A stretch of 64,000 bases of DNA from Tricholomella constricta (taxonomy: Eukaryota; Basidiomycota; Agaricomycetes; Agaricales; Lyophyllaceae): NCBI GenBank assembly GCA_013368375.1, contig JAACJP010000004.1, positions 682,001 through 746,000 of the forward strand, in the 5' to 3' direction. Below the pieces are notes generated by a model. It ran no database searches and was not told the DNA's origin. It saw nothing but the letters and a program-made list of their open reading frames with translations. Of the stretch, positions 44,325-57,369 are shown one piece after another. Position numbers and translations under genes: made by a program. Within the stretch, counting starts at the first letter, position 1. Each line of letters begins with the position of its first letter.

Positions 44325-46449
44325 ATGGCAGACACACCCGATACACGAAGGAACATTCCTCCGAACCCCCCTAGATGGCAACCAAACCCAGATCCAGCGT
44401 CAATACACGTCCCTGGGCTCGATACATCTGCCCCAGTGCTCGACCAAATCGAACAGATGGAGCAACTGATCACCCTCAAGCTCCAGGTCAGAAGCATTGT
44501 TGCAGCTCAGAGAGAGAGATTGAGAGCTCATAACGATCTATCAGAACATAGATGAAAACTTCTCGAAGATTCACCATGTTCTGGCCAACAAAGTGTTACC
44601 CGCACTTAAGCGGTATGCCGTAGCTACAGAGCCTGTGAGGGAGGCCGCAAAGGTGCGTCAACCAGTGTTTCTTGCTAAAATCAGTGCATGCTCATAAGTC
44701 TTGTAGTTCTGGACGTCGTTCTATGAACAGGCCGCACAGATTCACATACCGACTTTCGACGACCACTCGACAGTGAACGAAGAATCGCGACAACCTGAGT
44801 TGACTGTAGAAACAATACAAGATCAGCGCGAGTTTTCAACCGATTCATCTCAGTCTCATCACTATGAGCCTAGTATGGCATCGACCAACGGATCCTTTAT
44901 ACCTGGTCACGCCGCGTTCTCCTCTACTCCAGCGACGATGCGAATGATCAACATGGACGGTGCTTTGACAGCAGACACCCATGAAGATTCGACATGGGCG
45001 GCGTCATTGGATACTCCTCTCATTCGAACGCACCAGGACTCCGGCATGTCCGCTGTGGAAGACGAAAGCATTCTAGGACCATCAACGTCTAATCAAAAAT
45101 CATCATTGCTACTAGATGAGCCGACGCCTAATCCTAGACGAAAGGATATCGATACTCTACCCCGCAGCGAGAAGGGTAAAGCTAAAAGTAACAACGAGCC
45201 TCTTCTGCGCAACGTTTTGCGTCACACCTTGTATCCTGTTGACACATCCCAAGCGGGTACAAGCTCTGGAATCATCTCTCCTTTGAAGTACCGCGGAAAA
45301 CCAAAAACGCCAGTGCCTAAAAAGCACAACCCATTCCTTCTCTCCAACAAAGATCCTGCCGATTGGGATGGTGTAGTCGACTTAAGGGATCCCTCGATAA
45401 CGACACCTCAGCGCAATCGAAGGGGTAAACCTTCATCACGTCGTGGTCCAACTACTCCAGCCCATGTATCCGATGATGAGGAGTCCTTCGATGGCTTGCC
45501 CCCAGGCATGTCACCTCCGGTCTTGATGTCACCTGCCCGTCCCCCACGCTCCTCTGCGGAACTAGGCCTGAAGTTGGGTCAAACTCCCACCAGGGAGGCC
45601 TCAGCGAGGATCACACGAGACTTGGTGAGAGACATCCAGTACAAGAGTGGCAACGCAACTGGCTATCTGCATAGCAGAGTCGAGTCTACCATGAGCACGA
45701 TGCCCACTCCCCCGTCATTTTCACGATATCACCGACATGGCATGGATACGACTGATAGCATCGTTATTGATTCGAGCCTGGAGAGCATGATTCGCAGGGT
45801 GGGGTTGAACGTACCTTCAAGTGTTGCGACTAGCAGCACGGGAACAGCCTCCACTCCAGGGCTACGTCTGCGCTCGCAGGCATCTCTCAAGGCGGCTGAG
45901 CCGCCGCTCGATTCACTTCCAACACCCCAACTTCACCCGATTGCTGCCGACGAACCCATCACCCCTGTTCATCCGCATGCACAGATGGACATGGACTCAG
46001 ACTCGGACTCTATGGACGAGATCAACAACACCGCTCACCCCTCTGCTGCGTTCCTGATGGCCTCGTCTGCCCACGGTCGTCAAGATTCGGACGATTCTTT
46101 CGGGTCCTCGAACCATTCCAGCGATTCTCTCAACGACGACGACGGCAACTTGGGATTAGACCCCGTCAACCCGTTTGTAGGGAGCGTTGTGGATGATGGC
46201 TTTGACGACTCGTATGACGATGACGTGTATAATGAGCTTGATGGCGAGGTACCAGAAGAGACGCTGTTCGGAGTGCCACCTAGCCAGCGGGCGCAGGCCC
46301 ACCAGCGTGCGCATCCGAGTGGGAACTACTTGGGAGATGAGTTACGAATGCTTGGAGACGATCTGTTACAGGACACGATTGGCATCGGTGCCCGGATAGG
46401 ACGCGCTGAAGAGACCCCAACTCCAGCTGCGTGGGGTAATCGGAATTGA
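44325..46449 (+). CDS. ASK1: DASH (Dam1) complex subunit ASK1
   Basis: Exons 44325-44486, 44545-44652 and 44707-46449 give about 670 residues. ASK1 is part of the fungus-specific DASH ring that couples kinetochores to spindle microtubules. The conserved N-terminal domain spans the first three exons: VLDQIEQMEQLITLKLQ, then NIDENFSKIHHVLANKVLPA, LKRYAVATEPVREAAKFW and FYEQAAQIHIPTFDD. The remaining 550 residues are disordered, rich in Ser, Pro and Thr with many SP/TP sites that could be Cdk or Aurora targets, and an acidic Asp/Ser tail (DDDGNLGLD, DDSYDDDVYNELD). The acidic tail and length are normal for filamentous fungi. The tRNA-Ser gene lies about 250 bp downstream on the other strand. Confidence 0.92.
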
Positions 46450-46669
46450 AGGCCTGCACTTGACGTGTACAAAGTGTCACGTCTGGACCTAGGTACATTT
46501 CTGCCTTGAATATCACAGCTCGCTAGCTATAGCCAAAAGAATTAGGGCTCAGCAACCACTTCTTTCTGTGAAGTAGGTCAATTTATCGTACCGCAGGCCA
46601 GAATTTTATCATACAACACGATATGTTGTGATCTGGCTCAGCCGAGCCTCACATCGATAAAACATCAAT

Positions 46670-46674
46670 AAAAA
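46670..46674 (-). terminator. RNA polymerase III terminator of the tRNA gene
   Basis: A run of five A on the plus strand, i.e. TTTTT on the transcribed minus strand, 23 nt beyond the tRNA 3' end. Confidence 0.55.
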
Positions 46675-46697
46675 GGATGAATCATGTAAAACATGAG

Positions 46698-46789
46698 CGA
46701 CGCCAGCAGGATTTGAACCTGCGCCCTCAAAGAGGAACAGATAGTTCGGAAGTTCGAATCTGTCGCCGTAACCACTTGGCTATAGCGCC
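46698..46789 (-). tRNA. tRNA-Ser(CGA) with a 10-nt intron
   Basis: On the minus strand from 46789: acceptor stem GGCGCTA paired with TGGCGTC (two G-U pairs), discriminator G at 46698, D arm starting GCCAAGTGG, anticodon stem ACAGA/TCTGT with loop TT-CGA-A..A, and a T arm GCAGG-TTCAAAT-CCTGC. A long variable arm CCTC-TTT-GAGG is present, as in class II tRNAs. The anticodon CGA (46756-46754), class II variable arm and G discriminator identify serine, not leucine. The anticodon loop has 10 extra nucleotides (46752-46743) after position 37, the canonical intron site. Mature length without CCA is 82 nt. Confidence 0.93.
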
Positions 46790-47000
46790 GTGTTGCCTGT
46801 ACTCCTCTTCAATTCTCAGTATTTTACATAGATTGCCTATGATTTTTCGAAAACATTATGCATACTATCAATAGCATATCGAGTAATATGGTAGGGGTAA
46901 TAACTGCTATGGGTGTCTAGTTTGCGGAATACAGTATGCTGGGTATACTCATGTTCAATGAAAGAATAAGAAATAATTCATGATCCCGAGAATTGAAGCA

Positions 47001-50000
47001 TCACAAGTTGCTGATAGCACTGGCTCTATCAAGCAGACCTTGGACGCGCCTGCTCAGCCGCTCCGCCTCCATTTTGCGCTCCCACACTTGGTGCGCTGGC
47101 ATCTGCTTCTTGGGCATCCACACCCTACCGCCTTTTGCCTCCGCACGCTTTGCGTTGAGCACAGATAGGTCAACAACCCGAGGCGAGGACGAGAACTTGA
47201 TGACATCCCGGTATAACAACTTTGTTTCCGTGGTGAGAGAGCGTAATGTCGGTAGCGGAGGTGGTGTTTCCGAATCTGAAGCGTCAGAGTCGGAAAGCCC
47301 TGAAGGGTCAAGCGGCGGCGTTGGCAACCGACTGACTGGCATACGGAGGGGGGGCAAGCTCTCGATTTCTTTGAGCAGATCCTGCCCCTTGAGGTAGGAA
47401 TTCTCTGTACGAAGGAAGCGGACGGTCCCTCTGAGTGCATCAATCTGAAAATAGAATTATAGATTGTAAGCAAATGTTGTCGAACAAAGCAAAACCGAGC
47501 CTCACCTGTTCTAAGAGATGCGAGGTTTCTAGGCTGCCCTCAATCGGCACAGGTTCTGCCTCCACTTGCTGGGCGCCTGGGGCTACAAAACAGTAAGCAA
47601 CTGGCTATTGCTAGAACCTTTGGAACTGACTTTGACGGTCCTGGCCTGCGGTCAACGCTTTGAGCTTCGCATTGTCTTGCTCCAAGGTGTCCAAGTCTGC
47701 TTGCAGTTGCTCCATCGCCTCCTCGTACGCACGTTCTTGCCTTCGAGCCTTCGAAAGCTCGTTTTCGAGATCGACGATAGTGTCCGCTTGCTTCTTCACC
47801 GCTTCCATCCTACGCTCCATCAATTCAATCTTTACACCTGACTCCTGGATGCTCTGGTCTTTTGTCTTGAGGCTCCGGACGAGACCTTGCATCTCGTCGT
47901 TGAGTTGAGCCACCTTGCGCTCGGCTTCGACGTTGACAGCCAAACTTGCTTTGATCTCCGCGACTCGAGTAATCCAGGGAGCCGCGCCAGAAACTGCAGA
48001 CAATCAGTATATCAGTATAATGCAATGCCGGCGCATGACAAAACACCAACTTTTGAGTACGTTCTCTGGCTCCAACGCTAGGGGTAAAAGCTTCCCACCT
48101 TCCTGAACGACCACAGCAATGGAAGCTCTGATGGCATCCCAAACAGATTCACCTGGTTTCATGTCTTTGGCGACAGTAGCGGCTGCAATTTGCTTGACCA
48201 AGCCAAGTAACGTCGTCAGTTGGAAGGAGGACTTGGCACTGCGCGCGTCACTCAAATGTGGCATGATTTGTTGGGCAAACTAGAGCATATAAATGGGAAA
48301 ACCAAATGCGAAATATAATGTGTCTACGAACCGAGATACCAAAGTTGACTAGTTCTGCGGCGAGATTGCTCAGGCCTTTCATCTGGGGAATGAGATGTGC
48401 CTTGAGTGCAGTGGAATCGTCGATAAGTTCATCTAGTCGCTTAGTCAATTTCCTATGGCCAGTGGTGAGCATCACAAGTAGCGATAGAAAAGACGTTGCA
48501 CACACTTCGAGACAGATTTAGCACCCTTGCTGCCATCCAGCAGAGTTCGTAATGGCCCGAACAGCTCTGCCTCAATATCATAGCCGCCCATATCTAAAAT
48601 GACTTCTGAAAGAATATGTGAGCGGAAGGGGCGTCGGGGGTAATAGGAATGTATACCTTCTTCTTGAAGTATAGATTGCACGGATGTTTTGGCAAGTCCA
48701 ATGGAGGCGGAGAACATATCAAGGTCATGATCGAACGATAAGACGTAGCCCAACTCTCGCTCGCCCAAGTCATGGTCGAAACCATCGAAGTATGTCTCCG
48801 CGAGATGGTCGAACTGCGCTTGTATCCTATTGAAGAGTAGGTCAATAGCTGAAAGTCGAGATTAAGCGGCAACATACTTGACGATATCACTAACACATTC
48901 CATCTCGCGGAACTCATCCCTGCGAAGGAGATTGATGTGCATATCGAGGCGTTTCTCCATGGGCGCAATCTCTGGGAAAATTCGCCCAATATTCAGGAAG
49001 GACTCCACGTCGCATCTTCGGAGGATGGCGGCGAAGCGTTTGCACAGAATGGACAGGCCAGAGATACGTGCTCTCATCTGAGATTGTATTAGCAAAGGAG
49101 GTCAAATTTTCGGTTGATTGTCACTAACCTCACAAACACCAACAAGGACTTCGGAAACAGGCCCATTGAGAGACTCGGGCAAATTATGTGCCTGGGCCAC
49201 GACAGTGTTAATGAGATCAGCCTTGTACGCCAACCGCTGGAAAAAGAGATAGCAGTTGGTGGCGTCAGTGTCTGAATCAACATAGAGTTCTGGCAGATAC
49301 GGCTGGGCAAAGCGTTAGGGTATGGCGAGATTTTGAAAGCTGAGAGAGTACCTGAACAATGTTGAGCAGCTCTCGGGTTTCCTTGGCCTCCAAGCTTCGA
49401 ATCTCAAGGTCGATATTCTTTGCCTGGTTCTTCGACGCTGACGATTGTAATTTCAAGTTCAAGGACATCATTGCCGCCGTCTGCGATGCTGCCGTAGCCG
49501 ACTCATGTTGAGCGGTCTGTGTCTGCGTACGAAGGTCATCAAGTTCACTGCAAAATATGCTCAGTCCGGGGAGGTTTCAGTGAAAACAGGAAGATAGTTA
49601 CTGTTGTAGCTGGAGAACAAGTTCCCTGAATTGGGTGATGGTGTTCTCCAGGTCCTGGCAGGCTTCTTCCAAGGCTTCGACTTTTTGGACGTGCTCGCGA
49701 ATCTGTACGTCCTTCTGGTCTGATATGGAATGAGAAAGAGACCCATTGAAGAAGAAGGAAAGATTTACTGAGATCATCGTTCAATTGCTTCTCCGTCTCC
49801 ACGTGGTTCTCTTCGAGCTCGTCACTGAGTTCTTTAAGAGCTTCGAGATCCTCGATGGTGATACGCATCTCTTCAATTTTCTGGAAGGCCCGATGAGGTG
49901 AAAACAGGGGAAGAGTAGCCGAAGGTAATTACCTCTCCAAGCATGAGATTTCGCTCAGTCAACTGGACCAGCATTTCCTCCGCGCCAAGGGCATCATCAA

Positions 50001-51652
50001 GCTGCAATTTCAAGTCTTCAATTTGGACCTCGGCATTGGTGAGTTTGATGAGGGTGGATTCATATTGCGCTGCATGACAGTCAGATCGTGGAGCAGGAGA
50101 AATTGACAAGGCGAACATTGAAGGTCATCAATTCCTACAATATCCTTTTCCATCTCGGAAATCCGCCTCCGCTGATCCTGCTCCGTTTCTTGGGTCATAT
50201 CGCGTAGTCTTTTCAAAGAATTTATTAGCAGTACATGATAGTAAAAATCATGGCGAACGAACTTGATGAGAGCTTCTTTCAGCCGTTCATTCTGCTTTTC
50301 AAGCTGAATATAGGCTAGAGTGTCTTTGCCTGATGAGCCTCCGTCACCTTTACCTAATAAAAATAGCAGTGAGTGAAAATTGGCCGTAAAGACGACAAAT
50401 ACTCACTTCCACCTTCCCTGAGTACGTTAATCTCCACCTCAACGACCGCAAGCTTCTCGCTCACCTCCTCCAACTCAGCCTCAGCGATCTCGGCGCGTTC
50501 TTCCGCAACCTCTTTATCCAACATGGCCATTTCCAGTTGTTCTTGAGCATCGAGCAGTCGTGTCTCCGCCAACTGAGATAACTGTTGGACATCGGCAAGT
50601 TCACGCTTCGCAGCAGCAAGCTCGGTCTGTTGGGACATGAGCTTCGCTTGGAGCTTGGGCCGCAGTGCCACGAAGGATTCGGCTTCGGAAAGACGGGTTT
50701 CGAGCTCTTGGACGTGGCGCGAGTCGTCAGCGCGTTTGGCCTCCAGGACACGAATTTTGGCCCGTAGTTCTTGGAGCTCTTGATCATCCTGTATGCGTTC
50801 TTGGACCTTCTGCAAGGATGACAACATGAATTTCGCGTTATTATCATTATAGTACAACAAAATACACACTATGGGATTCCGTAGAGATGAAGAAGGGCGG
50901 GAAGGCGGTCTTGGTGGCTCGGATGGCGTTCCTTGGAAAGACACGGGAGGAGGACGCGGTGGTATTTTAGTTGAGGGCGAAACACCAACTGGTGGCAGTG
51001 ATAAAGGTGATGACACGCGCTTCGGTGGTTGGCCATTTGGAGATCCTTGTATTCGTATGGGAGAGCTAGGGCTTGGAGAGTTTGTGTGGTCTTCTGCTGA
51101 GGTTTGGGCGGGAAAGGACTTCCTTGGCTGGAGCGAAAGGGAGTTACGCTTCGTTGGTGAGCCAACGGGCCTTGGCATACGCAAGACGGTCGGAGTCGTT
51201 GGAGCTGCTGAGGAGGAGGCAAGGGGTTTTGAGGGACTTGTAGACCGAGGAGATGCATTCGAGGAAGGCGGCGTGCGTAACGAGTTCGTTCGTAAAAGAC
51301 CTGAGCTCGGCGTTCGCTGATGACCCAAACCTGGGCGAACAGCAGGGGCTGGCCGCTGTATAAGGTCAGTAAATATGCCAGTGATGAATGGACAGGGTAG
51401 ACGCACGACCTCGATCTCTGGGCCATGGGTACTCTTTATCTGGCTGGCGCGAATGAAGATGCCGTACCCCATCTTGCAGCTGAAGTACTGGATACCTTGA
51501 ACGGATCCGTCGTTCTTACCATTGGATTCGTAAAGCTCGATACCGACCCATTTTCCCCTAGAAAACGCGGTTGGACCTGAGAAGCGAACCACGCCCTTGC
51601 CTTGCTGGGTGGTAACGACAGTCCCCAGAGCTGGCCCGTCTGCTATATCCAT
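47001..51652 (-). CDS. Dynactin large subunit p150Glued (CAP-Gly protein)
   Basis: Eighteen exons on the minus strand, 51652-51407, 51355-50870, 50809-50407, 50353-50263, 50208-50117, 50069-49933, 49880-49769, 49719-49602, 49547-49352, 49302-49129, 49077-48878, 48826-48657, 48605-48506, 48452-48332, 48279-48051, 47993-47631, 47582-47506 and 47444-47001, sum to 3759 nt, 1252 residues. The protein links dynein to cargo and microtubules. Residues about 10-77 are a CAP-Gly domain with the GKNDG groove (45-49) that binds tyrosinated tubulin/EB1 tails. Residues 80-245 are a Ser/Pro/Arg-rich basic linker. Coiled coil 1 follows (about 245-600, e.g. VQELETRLSEAESFVALRPK, LTNAEVQIEDLKLQLDDALG), then the folded inter-coil domain (ELYVDSDTDATNCYLFFQRL, RARISGLSILCKRFAAIL), then coiled coil 2 (about 1000-1110) and a C-terminal tail. 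Order and length match Ssm4/NIP100/p150. The ATG at 51652 is the only start that precedes CAP-Gly. Confidence 0.93.
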
Positions 51653-52069
51653 TCTGAGCCTTAACAAGGAGTTTGAAGGCTACTTGACAAGAAGAATTCA
51701 GACAGAAACGAGTCCAGCGCGTGTCGTTGAGGCGCCTCAGCGCACGGAAGCAATATCCTTAGAGGTGTTTGGGCAACTTGAAGAGTTTGGTCAATGTGCG
51801 AAACCGGCGGTTAGCGAGAGTTACGAAACGACTTGTCGTCCCGCTCGCCTCGACTTTGGAGGCAACTTTGACCATTTAAATCTGTGACCACAGCGGGCGA
51901 TCTAGCACCCACTGACCTTCTAGGCGCCAGTCAAACCCCGAGGGTACGTTTGCGTCCTCTAAAGCGACCTCTGATTACAAACTTGAACCGTAGCCTGCGT
52001 CACCAGGTTGCGAATCTCGACGTCTGCTCCTTGTTCAAGATCCGAGGTCTAGAGAGTCAGCTGTGAAGG
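51653..52069. promoter_or_regulatory. Divergent promoter between dynactin and Raptor
   Basis: 417 bp separate the two start codons, which face away from each other. No TATA box stands out. No other gene fits here, so both transcripts probably start within it. Confidence 0.45.
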
Positions 52070-55000
52070 ATGTTTGCAGGGCAGGCGCAGAAACCGCCTC
52101 GCAACGGCCCACGTTTCACTACTGGTATGGGTTACTACCACAGAATGTCGATCATGGTTATGCAAGCTGATAATGTTCACATAGGCGGCTCGTGGGGCAA
52201 TGGATCGCGTTCAAGACATGGGCAGAGTTCTGGTTCAGACACTGACCGTGATGTTGGCTCTACATCGCGGTCTGAACCCTCTTCCAATATGCGGGAGTCG
52301 CGGGGCATGACTAGTCCCGATGGACGGGTTAACGGTTCAGTGGAAACCTTGCCTGATCCTGCGCCTTCGATACCGTACTGGTCTGCGAAACGTCATCTTA
52401 CATGTGGAAATCCGACACCAGGGCCACCGTGGTCGTCAAAGCCTATCCCGTGGCGTGGCTCTCCCCCAGGCAGGATTAGAACCGCGCACGCTGCTCTGGT
52501 CTTATGTCTCAACATCGACGTCGACCCTCCCGACATCATCAAAACCAACCCCTGCGCCGTTCTCGAATGCTGGGTTGATCCACATACCATGCCCTCACAC
52601 AAAGCTCTGGAGGCTATTGGGTCAAATCTACACCACCAATTTGAAGGTCTTAGTGCCAAAGTCGTCTACAAGCCCATCCTCGACCCTTCTCACGATGATT
52701 TAAAGCGTTTCTGCCAAACATCGCGTCGGCAGGCTAAAGAGGATGCAGTTCTTTTTTACTACAACGGTCATGGTGTCCCGAAGCCTACCGCAAGTGGCGA
52801 GCTATGGTGCTTCAATCGCGACTATACGCAGTATATTCCGGTTTCTCTACAGGAGCTACAGGGATGGCTCGGCTCCCCCTGTGTTTACATTTGGGACTGC
52901 TCTGCAGCTGGTCATCTGCTGAATAACTTCAACCTTTTCGCTGAGCGGCGCGATCACGAGGTCAATATGATGCATGGCGGCTATGCCGACGGAACCCAAC
53001 CTTTGATGAATTCTATTCAACTTGCCGCCTGTGCCGCTAACGAGCAACTCCCATCATGTCCAGAACTGCCCGCCGATGTTTTCACGTCCTGCCTTACTTC
53101 TCCCATCGACATTGCCCTCAGACATTTCATAATGAACCACCAATTACCAAATAATGTTACTGCCGACATGGTCCTACAGTTGCCTGGTGACCTCAAAGAC
53201 CGACGCACGCCCTTGGGAGAGCTCAACTGGATATTCACCGCGATCACAGACACGATCGCTTGGACCACTTTCTCCCGCGAGCTCTTCACTCGCCTGTATA
53301 GGTGTGATCTGCTAATTGCCTCGCTCTTCAGAAACTTCCTACTTGCAGAGCGCATAATGAAAGACTACCGCTGCACGCCGCACACGTATCCGTCGCTCCC
53401 ACCCACCAACACGCATCCGCTTTGGGCTACGTGGGACCTTGCGGTCGATACATGTCTCCGACAATTACCCAACCTTTTGTCGAAAACCCCAGATCTTAAC
53501 GTCGTTGGGGCGCCTTCGTCCTCATCAACAGGAGCGAGACCGGGTCGCATTGGTAGCGGCCGCCAGGAACGGGCTTCAACTGCGACGCCCAAATCTGGAG
53601 AACAACCCTATTCCTATGTTCGCAATCGATTTTTCGCTGACCAGCTCACTGCCTTTGAGGTCTGGATATCACGAGGGGGGTCCGCATTGACCAAAAGGGG
53701 CCCAATGTCTCTGCCTCCCGCTGGCGACAGATATTCGGGGGCCCCAGAGACCGTTAGTCAACAGGGAGTTCCTGAGCATCATCTTGTTCCGCGGAAGCCC
53801 CCTGATCAGCTTCCCATCGTGCTTCAAGTCCTCCTGTCCCAACCTCATCGCCTGCGCGCCCTCATCCTTCTGTCCCAATTTGTCGACCTTGGCCCGTGGG
53901 CGGTCCACCTGGTCCTCACCATAGGCATCTTCCCCTACATCTCGAAACTCCTCCAAGCGCCGAGTCTCGACCTCCGTCCAGTGTTGATCTTCATCTGGGC
54001 ACGAATCCTTGCTGTGGATTCCACTGTACAAGTAGATTTGATCAATACGCAGGGTTACAGATACTTCGCAGGGGTCCTCGGAGCGAGGAACGATGACGTC
54101 CTACCCAACAGCTCTGAACACAAGGCCATGTGCTCTTTCATTCTTGCCGCAATATCCCGCGACTATCCTCTCGGCCAACAGGCGTGTTGGAGTGAAAGAG
54201 TCTTCGACAATTGTTACGAGCGTTTGGAGGAACCGGACTTCTTGTTGCGGCAATGGACTGCCCTCTGCATTGCGCAGATGTGGGAATCCAACGATGAAAT
54301 AAAGGTGTACGGTGTTGATCGTGGAACACAGGACAAGCTCATCGGCATGCTGTCAGATGACGCAACAGAAGTCCGCGCAGCTGCGCTGTATGCCCTAGGA
54401 ACTTTCCTGGGCGCCAGTGGCTCTGAGTTTCCCAACAAACAGGGTGGGGGTGGAACAGGAACCATGTACCAGCTAGAGGAGCGGGTTCACTTCAGGATGG
54501 AAGTGGCTGTAGCGACTGGCGCAACTCTCGCCATAAAGGACGATGCGAGCCCGATGTGCAGGAAGGAGCTGCTCGTTGTAATCAGCTGTTTGGTGAAAGA
54601 GTGGCGAGGCTATTTCGTCGTCTGCGCCTGGCTGTATTGGGAGGAAGATCGGAAGTGGAGGGCGAGCACGAGTGGATATCAACATCATTCGCATCTGCAC
54701 GACGAGGACGTGGCTGATCAGGCGGTTGGCGAGTGGCTAGACGGGTTTGGCGATGATGGCATGCTGAGGGAAGAAAATCGCGTCCTACTGTCGTCCTTCT
54801 TCACCATCTTTGTCGTTCTTCTGGACCTCTCTGTGGATGCATATCAAGAGGTTGCCACAAACGCTCAAACGATTGTGGACTACATCATGGCGCTGCTTCT
54901 GGAGTCTCCCTTCACTCGCCTCGATTCGACATCACTGCATACCCCTCCGACCGTGCCAATCGATAGAAGGGGTTCGCCGCAAATGGGGAGTTCACGGTCG

Positions 55001-57261
55001 CGCGTTACGTCCCTGCAGCCTTCCCAGTCGGCTCATCTCCCTCCGCCTTCTCCGGGAGGTCTTCGACCTTCCATATCAAGGAACGAGACCATGAATACCA
55101 TTTCAAGTGGAGTATCGAACACACTCCGCCGAACCTCCTCCTTTGCCAATGCTCTCAAAACTCTGGCCAACGGCATCGCTTTTCCCTCGACAGAGGACGG
55201 ACGAGCATCTCCTGGCATGGGCAGCTCCAGCACCCAGCCGAGGACTGACTTTGTCGACGTCTCGAGGCCTCCTTCACCTAACCTCAATTTTGCGCAGTAT
55301 ACCTCCCCGTACTCACGCCCACCAACGCCCCAGGGTGCGTCATCATCGCGTCAACCGCCTTCGCCGAAGTTTGTTGCACAAGATCCCTCGGAAGCACCTC
55401 AGCCATCGATGGACTTCCTGCCTTGCGATGTCATGGAGGCTCTCATGGAAGAAGATATGGAGCGACTGCGATCCCGCCGGCGGACCGCCAGCCATCCTCG
55501 TCGACATCATCACAGCCACGGATCTATACCAAGTCCGAACGGCAGCACGTTTTCGATTGATTCAACGAGCAGCAGTGTCATTCTTGGCTTGGGGACCGGC
55601 TCAGGCATCCGAGATGTCCTGCCGTTGAAGAGCGCGTACTTCGACTGGTGCTCTGAATACTTCAAGGAGCCACAGATGAGGGTGAGCTCTTTTTTTTTCC
55701 CTTGGTCAATGTGTAATCTGTTTATGACTTTCTGACAGCAAGCGGAGCCCGACGAGCCTGGAAGTATACAGTACAACTATCAGGTGTGGAGGCAACAGAG
55801 GAACGAGCAGATCTACGTCGAGACCCAGCGCCAGGCTTCGATCGCTGGTCCGTATTACCTTGCAAACCTCATTCTTTGTCAAGACTGACCAGTGAGAAAT
55901 GTAGAGGACCGTCGATGGGACAGGCCGGTGGCGACACTTCAAGTTGCGGGCCATCCGCTTACCATGGCGTTCCATTCGTACGACCAACACCTCGTGGTCG
56001 CGAACGAAACTGATATGATAACGTTCGTTGAATATGTCGTCAGTTCTTTTCACGTTGTCTGAATTTTGAATAGTGTCTGGGACTGGTCACAAAGGAAGCG
56101 GCTGAATTACTTTTGCAATGGTAACCCGAAGGGCACCTCCATAACATCGCTTCATATCGTCAACGAGGAGGTGGGGGGCATAATTGTTACTGCATCTGGT
56201 ATGGCTTTAGCTTTGCACTCGTTGCTACTTATCCTAATGTTCCTTTTCAGCTGAAGGTATCGTTCGGCTCTACCGCAACTACGATCCCACCCTGGACCAA
56301 GGTCCCGTGCAAATGGTCAGCGCTTTCCGAGGTCTCAACGAGGTCATTCAGCTGCGGCAGGGAAGTGGTGTTATCACCGACTGGGCACAAGCTACGGGTA
56401 ATCTCTTGGTTGGCGGCGACTCCCGTGTCATAAAAATATGGGATGCGCAGACAGAAACCCAGGGCCTGGTACGTTCAACATCGCCAATACAAGTCTTCCT
56501 GTTTTGAGTTTGGCACCAGGATTTGGACACTAATTCGGAGAGTCCCGTGACTGCGATTGTATCGGACAACGTGTCCGCTCAGACCTTCATTGCCAGTTTC
56601 GCAGATGGTGTAGTGAGGGTATTCGATCGACGCCTTGAGGACGAGGATGCGATCATCAGAACCTATTCGGATCATACCTCCTGGGTGCAGAATGTGCGCT
56701 GGCACCCTACCGCCGGAGGGCAGCTGCTCTCAGCTAGGTAAGCATGCTGTTCATATCTTGAACAACTCCCTTCTGATCTATTATTGCAGCCTTGACGGCC
56801 AGGTAAAACTTTGGGATCTACGGGGATCAGATAATGCCGTTGAAACCTTCGATGTCCTACCGAACGGTCTCTCTGCCTTTGATGTGCATTCGACGTCCGG
56901 TGTGCTCGCAGCGTAAATATTCCCTGACTATCAACTTGATTCCAACTGGTTGATATTTCCTTCTCTAGGACATCGGCAATCAATCCGGCGTCCTGGCGGT
57001 CGCAGAAGACAATTATTCAATCTTTGTCGCGAGGCAGTACTCTCTCGGAGTTCAACGTCCCCACTGGACTCTCAATGCACCCTTCTCGGGCGCTTCCTTC
57101 GCCCTTTATTCCCCGGTCCAGTTCTCTCGTATTTCACCCGACGGAAATGCTGTACGGCATGGGCGAGCCTGACGGCACCAGTAAGGCGTCTTTTATTCTG
57201 ATTCAAATTACCAGTACTGATCTCTGTCCCAGTCCGAATCATGGGATGCAAACTTACATGA
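52070..57261 (+). CDS. Raptor/Kog1/Mip1, TORC1 scaffold subunit
   Basis: Nine exons (52070-55681, 55739-55847, 55905-56022, 56074-56198, 56251-56468, 56520-56737, 56790-56912, 56969-57180, 57233-57261) sum to 4764 nt, 1587 residues. Raptor presents substrates to TOR kinase. After a disordered N-terminus, the RNC domain (about 115-300) has the caspase-like fold with NGHGVPKPT (His234) and YIWDCSAAG (Cys277). Armadillo/HEAT-type segments follow, e.g. LPIVLQVLLSQPHRLRALIL and RAAALYALGTFLGASGSE. A long Ser/Pro linker (about 960-1180) leads to the C-terminal seven-bladed WD40 region: VATLQVAGHPLTMAFHSYDQ, IVRLYRNYDP, VIKIWDA, SLDGQVKLWDLRG, and a last strand MLYGMGEPDG. The final exon is only 29 nt. 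The very N-terminal 40 residues are uncertain because an alternative intron start (GTATGG near 52126) exists. Confidence 0.92.
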
Positions 57262-57369
57262 TCTTTTATCTGTAATAGTATATATACACTCGTCATCTTG
57301 CTTTCCAGCGTATATCAAAGTAGATAGATCTACATAGGTCGGGCTCTAACTCTTAACGCTTAATTTTTA

